The notes beneath the pieces are model-generated. The model was not told the DNA's origin, searched no databases, and saw nothing but the letters and a program-made list of their open reading frames with translations. From Streptomyces sp. P3 (GTDB taxonomy: Bacteria > Actinomycetota > Actinomycetes > Streptomycetales > Streptomycetaceae): a stretch of 64,000 bases of DNA. The position numbers and the translations under genes are program-made. This document shows positions 57,704-64,000 of the stretch, piece after piece; position 1 is the stretch's first letter, and each line of letters starts with the position of its first letter. The stretch spans positions 930,001 through 994,000 of the forward strand of contig NZ_CP028369.1 in NCBI RefSeq assembly GCF_003032475.1, in the 5' to 3' direction.

Positions 57704-58062
57704 GCGGCCCGCTCGGTGCCGATGACGTGCTGGTCGAGGTCGATTCCGAAGTCCGCCGCCAGGACCAGCGCGGCACGACGCCGCGACTGGCGCGCCTGCT
57801 CGCGCTCCAGGCCCGCACGAGCCCGCTGCGCCGCAAGCAGGTACGGGCGGACGGGAACGGTGGCGGCGCCGTCAAGGGGCTCGGCCAGCCCGTACGGCGA
57901 CCTGGGCACCGGAAGCCGAGCGGCTGCCGGGCAGCAGGGCCGCGCCGCGATGCGGGCGGGGTCGGCAACGGGCGGGCGCGCGCCTGCTCGACGCCGGCCG
58001 GTACCGGGCGCGCACACGCCCAGGATCCAGCGCAACAGCGCGTGGATAATGCTCACTGTCAT
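57700..58062 (-). CDS. Small Streptomyces-specific protein
   Basis: 120 residues from GTG 58062. The C-terminal part has a helical Arg/Glu-rich stretch (AQRARAGLEREQARQSRRRA) and ends with FGIDLDQHVIGTERAA. Overlaps the zinc-ribbon gene, and the pair diverges from the GntR gene, suggesting it is under its control. No family recognised. Confidence 0.65.
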   Translation of the reverse strand: MTVSIIHALLRWILGVCAPGTGRRRAGARPPVADPARIAARPCCPAAARLPVPRSPYGLAEPLDGAATVPVRPYLLAAQRARAGLEREQARQSRRRAALVLAADFGIDLDQHVIGTERAA

Positions 58063-58148
58063 CAGCTCCTCAGAGGCTGGTGGCCATGCCCCCGGACCGG
58101 TCGCACGGTCGCGGGGGTCTTCGTGTATCGCCAGGCTAGCGCAACCTG

Positions 58149-58171
58149 GTCATGCCCTGCCATGGCATGAC
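58149..58171. promoter_or_regulatory. Candidate GntR operator
   Basis: GTCATGCC and GGCATGAC form a perfect 8-bp inverted repeat with a 7-bp spacer, between the divergent small-protein pair and the GntR gene. Confidence 0.6.
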
Positions 58172-58212
58172 ACGAAAGAGCTTCGCCTTCCGTGGCCATT
58201 TACGGTCAATCC

Positions 58213-58533
58213 ATGGTGGACATCCCGGAGGGCTACGGCCCGGACGACGAACTGGATTCGGAAGCGGCGGACCCGCTGTATCTGCAACTCGCTGCCGTGC
58301 TGATCTCCCGGATCGAGAGCGGCACATATCCGCTGGGCCGCGCCGTGCCCGGCGTCGACCGGCTGATGCAGGAGTTCGGCATCGCCAGGGGCACAGCGCG
58401 CAAGACGCTGGTCCTGCTGGCCGAACTGCGGTACGTGCGAACGGTTGTCGGCAAGGGGTCGTTCGTCATCGAACGCGAACCCGGGGAACCGCCCGCCCCT
58501 CGCACGCAGGAGAAGGACCAGCCTGACGACTGA
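58213..58533 (+). CDS. GntR-family regulator (short form)
   Basis: 106 residues from ATG 58213. Winged-helix domain only: PLYLQLAAVLISRIESGTYP, LGRAVPGVDRLMQEFGIARG, TARKTLVLLAELRYVRTVVG. The usual C-terminal effector domain is absent and replaced by a short acidic/Pro tail, as in the small GntR proteins that regulate a neighbouring pair in Streptomyces. GTG 58192 is an upstream alternative start. Confidence 0.9.
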   Translation: MVDIPEGYGPDDELDSEAADPLYLQLAAVLISRIESGTYPLGRAVPGVDRLMQEFGIARGTARKTLVLLAELRYVRTVVGKGSFVIEREPGEPPAPRTQEKDQPDD

Positions 58534-58598
58534 CGGCCGAGGACCGTACGTCGCCGCAAGAGTGACGCCACCCTGCACCGAGCAAGGGCTTCTGCCGG

Positions 58599-59231
58599 TC
58601 AGTTCGCCGTGCGGGGGAACGTGACCTCCACTCGGCGGTTCTTCTTGCGGCCGGCCTCGGTCGAGTTGTCGGAGATCGGGTACTGCTCGCCGTAGCCGCG
58701 CACTTCGAAGGTGATCTTCGGGTCGTTCAACTCGCCTGCGAGTTCCGCCTGGACGGCGTCCGCCCGCTGCTTCGACAGGACGTCGCCGTGTGCGGAGGAA
58801 CCCAGGTTGTCGGTGAACCCGAAGACGCGCACCAGAGTGGTGTTCTGCTTCTTGATCTCGGCGGCGATCGTGGTGATGCGTGCCTTCGCCTCCGCACCGA
58901 GCTTCGCGCTGTCCTTGCCGAAGAGGACTTCCGCCTGGAGCGCGAACGTCACGTCGGCGTTGGTGTCCTCCCGGCGTTCGTCACCCGTCTCGTCCTCGAC
59001 GACCTGCTTGATGTCGAGCACCTTGGGCTCGGCGAGCGTGCCGCCCTCGGGGAGTTTGAGATCGGGGTCGTTGCGGTCGACCTCCACGGGGGCGGACGCG
59101 GTGGGTTCGGTGCCCGGGGGGACGCTGGGGGTGTCGGCCTGTGCGGGAGCGGGGGCGACGAGCACGGCGGCGACAGCGAGGACGGCGAGGGTGAGACGGG
59201 ACGGGAGGGGGCGGGTGCCGGTGCGGGGCAT
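58599..59231 (-). CDS. Secreted OmpA-like domain protein (tad locus)
   Basis: 210 residues from ATG 59231 (GTG 59243 overlaps the next stop and is possible). N-terminal signal region (RLTLAVLAVAAVLVAPAPAQ) with an Ala-x-Ala cleavage site, a Pro/Thr spacer, then the OmpA-like peptidoglycan-binding domain (VRVFGFTDNLGSSAHGDVLS, RADAVQAELAGELNDPKITF, VRGYGEQYPISDNSTEAGRK). Typical of Streptomyces tad clusters. Four-bp arrangement with the lipoprotein gene. Confidence 0.9.
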   Translation of the reverse strand: MPRTGTRPLPSRLTLAVLAVAAVLVAPAPAQADTPSVPPGTEPTASAPVEVDRNDPDLKLPEGGTLAEPKVLDIKQVVEDETGDERREDTNADVTFALQAEVLFGKDSAKLGAEAKARITTIAAEIKKQNTTLVRVFGFTDNLGSSAHGDVLSKQRADAVQAELAGELNDPKITFEVRGYGEQYPISDNSTEAGRKKNRRVEVTFPRTAN

Positions 59232-59239
59232 GGGGGGCC

Positions 59240-59818
59240 TCACCCGGAGATGGTGATGGAGGCCGAGGCGAACGTCGGCAGCTGGAACATGACGTCGGCG
59301 GTTCCCTCGGGGGGCGCGGGGAACTGCATGAAGACGGAGAGGCTGTCCCCGGCCCTGATCGTCGAGAATCCGGAGGTCGTCAAGGGCCGCCCGTCCGTGT
59401 CACGAAGGACGTAATACCGTTTCTTGCCCTTGGGGTCGACGAGAGTGGCTCCGCCGAGCGACCGGCCGTTGCGGATGATCTCGGTTTCGTTGCCGCTCAG
59501 CGCGGACGGGATCACGACGCTCTTCGCGCCGTCGTTCTTCAACGAGCCGTTCAGAGTGACGAATCCGCCGGAATCCCGCTCGGCGGAAGTGATGTCGAGG
59601 AGCAGTCCGTTCGATCCCTTCATCTCCGCCAGAGGCGTCTCCGCCTTCCCTTCCTGGGCACTCGGCTTGGAGTCACCCGCGCGGGAGGGCGACGAGGAAC
59701 TCTCGGGCCGCTTGTCGTCGCCGCCACCGCCGCAACCAGCGGCTCCGAGTGCGAGACCGGCCGCCACGGTCACCGCGACCATCCCCTTGCCGGCCTTCGT
59801 CGTGAACCGCATGCCCAT
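59240..59818 (-). CDS. Lipoprotein of the tad locus
   Basis: 192 residues from ATG 59818. Lipobox LGAAGC at the end of a signal peptide (KGMVAVTVAAGLALGAAGCG), then a Gly/Ser/Lys-rich linker and a beta-rich domain (VTLNGSLKNDGAKSVVIPSA) of the type common in Streptomyces tad clusters. AGGAAGC precedes the ATG. Function unknown. Confidence 0.85.
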   Translation of the reverse strand: MGMRFTTKAGKGMVAVTVAAGLALGAAGCGGGGDDKRPESSSSPSRAGDSKPSAQEGKAETPLAEMKGSNGLLLDITSAERDSGGFVTLNGSLKNDGAKSVVIPSALSGNETEIIRNGRSLGGATLVDPKGKKRYYVLRDTDGRPLTTSGFSTIRAGDSLSVFMQFPAPPEGTADVMFQLPTFASASITISG

Positions 59819-59852
59819 GTCTGTGCTTCCTTCGTCGCTCGGCGTTCGCTTG

Positions 59853-60449
59853 TCAGTCGACCAGATGGACACGGAAGAGGTCCTGAGCTTTCGGCAGGTC
59901 CGCGGGGTGATCCGGATCCGGCGTCCAGTTCCCGTCGTCGCAGCTGAGTGGTGGCAGCACGTCGTCCTCCGCGTCCTCGCCGGGCAGTTCGAAGGTGCAG
60001 AGGGGATCGATCTCGGCGGACGCGGTGGCCTTGGACCGCACGTTCTCCGTACCGGGCACGATGGAGTCTCCGACGGTCTTGTCGGTCCGCACGCCGACGG
60101 TGAACCTCAGTCCGTCCTGCTGACAGCTGCTCACGCCGGCATCGTTCTGGGCCGCCAGGTCGTAGGCCCGCCAGCACGAAGGGGTGAGCCCTGCGGCGAT
60201 GCCGTGGAAGATGTCCGACCACTTCGTCGGATCCTTGAGGTTCAGGAGCCACAGTTCGGCAAGTTGGTCCCTGGTGTCCTGGGCAGCCGCGAGCGCCGCC
60301 GCGTCGGCCGCCGTCTGCGCACCGTTGCGGTTCGCCGCGGCCTGGCCGACCGCGAGGTAGGCGAACGCGAGAAAGAGCAGGCCCGCCACCACCGTGATGT
60401 AGATGGGGAAAGCCTGCCCTGCGTCACCGCGCCTGCGCGGCGGCCTCAA
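59853..60449 (-). CDS. TadE/TadG-like pilus protein
   Basis: 198 residues. TTG 60449 overlaps the Flp stop (TTGA), giving coupling; a hydrophobic segment (FPIYITVVAGLLFLAFAYLA, about 11-30) follows RGDAGQA, typical of the TadE/pilus prepilin region, and the rest (AANRNGAQTAADAAALAAAQ) is the TadG-like secreted part. Probably a minor pilin or assembly factor. Confidence 0.85.
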   Translation of the reverse strand: MRPPRRRGDAGQAFPIYITVVAGLLFLAFAYLAVGQAAANRNGAQTAADAAALAAAQDTRDQLAELWLLNLKDPTKWSDIFHGIAAGLTPSCWRAYDLAAQNDAGVSSCQQDGLRFTVGVRTDKTVGDSIVPGTENVRSKATASAEIDPLCTFELPGEDAEDDVLPPLSCDDGNWTPDPDHPADLPKAQDLFRVHLVD

Positions 60450-60643
60450 CCGCCGGTGACCTCGGCGATCTTCGCGGTGATCGCGTCGTAAATGGACTGG
60501 CCGATGTCCGTGCCCGTGATCGCCAGGACGATCGCCACGACCACGGCGATGATGCCCAGGTACTCCACCGCGGTCTGGCCGCTGTCGTTGCGGCGCGCTC
60601 GGGACTGGACACGGGCGACGACCGTGTTGATCCACTGGGTCAT
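60446..60643 (-). CDS. flp: Flp-type pilin
   Basis: 65 residues from ATG 60643 with GGAGGGG upstream. A hydrophilic leader, then SGQTAVEYLGIIAVVVAIVL with the Glu of the prepilin cleavage region; the processing site is expected before the hydrophobic stretch. Major structural subunit of the tad pilus. Coupled to the TadE/G-like gene. Confidence 0.9.
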   Translation of the reverse strand: MTQWINTVVARVQSRARRNDSGQTAVEYLGIIAVVVAIVLAITGTDIGQSIYDAITAKIAEVTGG

Positions 60644-60806
60644 GCTGTTCCCCTCCGGGTGTCGCGTGACCGGCTCGCTGGGTGCCGGTGCCGCTGTCGG
60701 CACCCTGAGCGTAGGCCTCGACGCCCGTTCCGGTAGAGGGCCTGCGGGCCCAATCCCGGGCCCAATTCCGGACCGCACGGCCGTTTTGTCGCGCCCTCGT
60801 CACACG

Positions 60807-61667
60807 TCACCCCACCCCTCGGTGTGCGGCGCCGGGGGCCGTGCCCAGCCACGTGGCGGTGGCTTCGGAGCGGCTGGCGCTGTGGAGCTTCGCGAAGATG
60901 CGGTTGATGTGGTTCTTGACCGTCTTCTCGCTGATGAAACAAGTGGCGGCGATCTGCTGGTTGTTCATGCCCGATGCGATGAGGTCCATGATCTCCGCCT
61001 CCCTCGCGCTGAGCCGGCTTCTCGTGCCGGGTTGCTGTTCCCGCTCCCGCTCCCGGATCGACTGTCCCACAAGTGGTTGCATCTGCGAAAGCGGATTCGT
61101 TGAAGTGTCAGAAAATGGGGGTGGTGAGTCCGTTTCACCGTGTGCAGTCGCATCGGGGTAGAGGTGTGCCATCACCACCGTCGCCGCCGTCGGAGTGAGG
61201 TGGGCGCGGCCCCGGGTGATGTCCCGTACCGCCGACGCCAGTTCCTCCGCGGTGAACTCGCCGTGGACCAGGTATCCGCCGGCTCCACCCCGCAGGGCCG
61301 CCTGGACGACCTCGGCCTCGTGGCTGTACGTCAGCATCACGACCCGCGTGATCCGCGCCAGGTACGGAAGGGCCGTGAGGCCGTCGACGCCGGGCATACG
61401 GACGTCCAGGAGGACGACGTCGGGGCGGTGCCGCACCGCGGCCTCGTAGGCATCACGGCCGTCCGCCGCCTCCGCGACGACCGTGATGCCCTCCCGGCCG
61501 GAGAGGAGAGCGGTCAGGCCCGCGCGGACCACGGGGTTGTCATCGGCCACGACGACGCGCACGGGGGCGGGACGGGAAGCAGGCGGGAAGAGCGGCTGCA
61601 CCCGGGCGGGGGGTGCGGGTGGGTCCGGCATGGCGTGGCTTTCCTTCGGATGCGGGAGGTCGTTCAC
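60807..61667 (-). CDS. NarL-family response regulator
   Basis: 286 residues. Receiver domain with VVVADDNPVVRAGLTALLSG and the phospho-Asp in VVLLDVRMPGVDGLTALPYL; a long Pro/Thr/Asp spacer; LuxR-type HTH LSAREAEIMDLIASGMNNQQ and SEKTVKNHINRIFAKLHSAS. Start at GTG 61667 overlaps the kinase stop (GTGA); ATG 61631 with GAAGGAAAG upstream is also possible. Pairs with the upstream histidine kinase. Confidence 0.93.
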   Translation of the reverse strand: MNDLPHPKESHAMPDPPAPPARVQPLFPPASRPAPVRVVVADDNPVVRAGLTALLSGREGITVVAEAADGRDAYEAAVRHRPDVVLLDVRMPGVDGLTALPYLARITRVVMLTYSHEAEVVQAALRGGAGGYLVHGEFTAEELASAVRDITRGRAHLTPTAATVVMAHLYPDATAHGETDSPPPFSDTSTNPLSQMQPLVGQSIREREREQQPGTRSRLSAREAEIMDLIASGMNNQQIAATCFISEKTVKNHINRIFAKLHSASRSEATATWLGTAPGAAHRGVG

Positions 61668-62912
61668 GGGCGGGACGCCGTCAGGGGGAGTTCCAGGCGG
61701 ACTTCGGTGCCCTCGGGGTGGGCGCCGCGGCCGATCTGGATGCGGGCGCCGATGACGGCGGCCCGCTCCACCATGCCGACCAGACCGAAGTGACCGGACC
61801 GGCGCAGTTCTTCGAGTGTGGTGCCGTCGGGCAGACCGCGGCCGTCGTCGTAGACGCTGATGCGCAGGCGGTCGCCGTGGACGCCCGCGTGGACGGCGAC
61901 GCGGGTCGGGTCGGCATGGCGGCGCACGTTGTCCATGGCCTCCGAGGTGATCGTGAGGAGGTGACGGGCCACGGCGGGCGGCACGGGAAGCGTCGTCCGG
62001 TCACCGGTGGCGTGGTAGCTGGCCGCCAGGCCCGTACGGGCGGCGAAGTCCCGGGTGCGGGCGGCCAGTTCGGGCAGGACGTCAATTCCCCGAGCGGAGC
62101 CCTCCGGTTCCTCGCGGCGCAGGTCGGTGAGGAGTTCGCGGGACTCCGCGGCGGCCTGACGTGAGGCGCGCGCGATCAGTTCGGCGTGCCGGCGCACCTG
62201 GGCGGGGTCCGTGTCGGGCGAGCCCGCGGAGCGGGCCAGGGCATCCGCGGCGAGCGCCACGCCGTGCAGCGTCTTGGCCACCGAGTCGTGCATCTCCCGG
62301 GCCAGCCGCGCACGTTCCTCGGCGACCGCCTCGGTGACGGCGAGGCGTGCCTTGACCTCGGTCAGGGCGAGCGTCGCCGCGCCGAAGCGGAGCATCAGCC
62401 CGCGCAGGGTGGAGCCCATCGCCCCCGTGATGACGCAGAGGCCGGGCAGCAGCAGCCGTTCCGCCACGCTCACGTCCGGCCCGTGCCGCAGCGCCGCGTG
62501 GACGATCAGCAGGATCAGCGACTGGAGAGAGGCGAAGCAGGCGGCGCCCCGCCAGCCGTAGACGATGCCTGCCAGCAGGGGGGTGCAGACGCTGACGTAG
62601 GCGAGCGTCGTGCCGGGGCCCGCGGAGACCAGCAACAGAGCCCCGAGGAGGGTGTCCGCGACGAGCAGTGAGGGGTGCTTCAGCAGGAGGGGGCCGAAGC
62701 GTTCCCAGTCGCGGAAGAGGACGTACGAGCCCATGAAGGTGACGACGACCGCCGCCCCCACCAGTCGGACGCCCATTCCCGGGGCCGCGTTGAGAAGGGC
62801 TGCCGGGGCCGCGACGGCGATCATGGCCAGCCGGAAGCCGAAGACCTGCCGGGACATCGCCTGCAACGCGTTGACCTGGATCGGGATGGGAGTGGGCGGA
62901 TCCGTCGGCGGC

Positions 62913-62920
<8 letters not shown>
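61664..62920 (-). CDS. NarL-type sensor histidine kinase
   Basis: 418 residues from GTG 62920 (AGGAGG close upstream). Several membrane segments (about 25-190), then HisKA_3 with LAREMHDSVAKTLHGVALAA (phospho-His) and HATPase motifs SEAMDNVRRHADPTRVA and YDDGRGLPDGTT. The frame stays open to GTG 63127, adding a low-complexity Ala/Thr/Met stretch coded partly by 9-bp repeats; that start lacks a Shine-Dalgarno. Coupled to the response regulator, forming the two-component system next to the tad genes. Confidence 0.9.
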
Positions 62921-63131
<211 letters not shown>

Positions 63132-63134
63132 CCG

Positions 63135-63998
63135 CTAGTCGCCCGTGAGGGGGCTGAAGTCCGTGCCGGAGCCGAGGAGCAGGCCCGCGCCGAGCAGAAG
63201 CATCGTCGCCGGGACCATGAACGTGGTGATCATCAATGTGGCCCTCGGGACCGCCCGGGCGGCCTTGCGACGGGCGTTCTGGGCGTCGGTGCGGCGCATG
63301 TCCTTGGCGATCGACACGAGCGTGTCCACGATCGGCGCTCCGAGCTCCTCGCCCTGCTGGAGCGCGGTGACGAACATGGCCACCTGCTCGGAGTCGTTGC
63401 GTCGGCGCAGTTCGGCGAAGGCCTGCCGCCGGCTCACCCCGAGGTCCATCTGCCGCAGGGTGATGCGGATCTCGTCCGCCCAGGGCCCTTCGTACTTCGA
63501 CGCGACGCGGTCGAGGGCCTGCCGGAAGCCCAGCCCGGCGCTCACCACGACGGCGAGGACGTCCAGGAAGTCGGGCAGCGTCCGTTCGATCACGTCCTTG
63601 CGGATACGGATCGCCGCCCAGATGCCGACCTCGGTCCAGAACGCGGCGAACGCGAAGAGCAGCAGGGCCACGACGATCCTGCCCTGCAGCAGGAAGATGA
63701 GCCCGCCGAAGCCGCCGAGAGCGCCGTACACCGCGCGGCGCGCCGCGTAGCGGTCGATGGTCAGACCGCCCGGGTTGCCCGCCAGGTCGATCTTGCGGCG
63801 GTACCTGGCGACCTGCTTGGGGCCCATCAGGCGCAGTACGGCGGGCGCGTACCGCATGCCGAGCCGGTCCACGACGGAGTCGACCGCGCCGGTGCGGGTC
63901 GCGCCGACCTCCAGGGCCAGGGCCAGGTCCGGCGGAAGCTTGGCATCCGCCCGGTACATGCGGATGCCGGCGAAGGCTCCCCAGACGGCGAGGCCCAT
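63135..63998 (-). CDS. tadC: Type II secretion/pilus assembly protein TadC, possibly 5' partial
   Basis: 287 residues from ATG 63998, which is 2 bp from the window edge, so the real start may lie outside. T2SSF fold: hydrophobic segments, LPDFLDVLAVVVSAGLGFRQ and LRRRNDSEQVAMFVTALQQG, and IVDTLVSIAKDMRRTDAQNA with the family's conserved helices; C-terminal membrane segments end GLLLGSGTDFSPLTGD. Inner-membrane platform of the tad pilus. Confidence 0.9.
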   Translation of the reverse strand: MGLAVWGAFAGIRMYRADAKLPPDLALALEVGATRTGAVDSVVDRLGMRYAPAVLRLMGPKQVARYRRKIDLAGNPGGLTIDRYAARRAVYGALGGFGGLIFLLQGRIVVALLLFAFAAFWTEVGIWAAIRIRKDVIERTLPDFLDVLAVVVSAGLGFRQALDRVASKYEGPWADEIRITLRQMDLGVSRRQAFAELRRRNDSEQVAMFVTALQQGEELGAPIVDTLVSIAKDMRRTDAQNARRKAARAVPRATLMITTFMVPATMLLLGAGLLLGSGTDFSPLTGD

Positions 63999-64000
63999 GA

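Overview
The window is Streptomyces chromosome, or that of a very close relative. Evidence: GC around 70% with GC-rich third codon positions, frequent GTG starts, GTGA/ATGA overlaps, a WhiB-family protein, DUF4245, DUF1707 and DUF6542 proteins, and a conserved actinobacterial run ychF-ppgK-ispH-xseA-xseB-glpX-whiB-fumarases. No rRNA, tRNA, CRISPR array or complete mobile element was seen.

1-12.9 kb, surface polysaccharide locus. The enzymes for an N-acetylated 4-amino-4,6-dideoxy sugar of the N,N'-diacetylbacillosamine type are all here: a PglF/FlaA1-type dehydratase, a PglE-type aminotransferase and a NeuD/PglD-type acetyltransferase. A PglC/WcaJ-type phosphoglycosyl transferase would load the first sugar on undecaprenyl phosphate. 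A GT4 glycosyltransferase, a DUF4012 membrane protein and UDP-GlcNAc 2-epimerase (wecB) accompany them. The export/polymerisation step is coded by one continuous frame (1-2257, cut by the window edge) joining a Wzx-type flippase to a Wzy/O-antigen-ligase-type domain. A perfect (GGCA)10 microsatellite sits at its 5' end.

12.9-20.4 kb, decayed accessory segment. It holds an IS110 transposase remnant, a YefM-YoeB and a VapBC-like toxin-antitoxin pair, thioredoxin beside a gutted trxB, an SDR, a small alpha/beta-barrel-like protein and a LysR regulator, a truncated alcohol dehydrogenase and a frameshifted, truncated DinB gene. A 25-bp direct repeat occurs at 14645 and 20371; the second copy abuts the ychF terminator, where the conserved chromosome begins.

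20.4-57.4 kb, conserved core: ychF, ppgK, ispH, xseAB, a nitroreductase, glpX, WhiB, class I and class II fumarases, a SpoIIE-type phosphatase, a class A PBP, an SPFH/RHH pair with a perfect palindrome upstream, a PadR-controlled ABC exporter, a roadblock/DUF4388 operon, oxyR-ahpCD, an AI-2E-type permease, two tandem secreted SLT lysozyme-like proteins, PhoH2, isoprenyl transferase, a methyltransferase with a translated 18-bp minisatellite, DUF192 and a RibD-like reductase.

57.4-64 kb: a GntR regulator divergent from two small Streptomyces-type proteins, then a tad/flp pilus locus (OmpA-like protein, lipoprotein, TadE/G-like, Flp pilin, NarL-type two-component system, TadC) that runs off the right edge.

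Convergent gene pairs are often separated by long perfect hairpins acting as bidirectional terminators. All calls come from reading the sequence and remembered family motifs; no database search was made.
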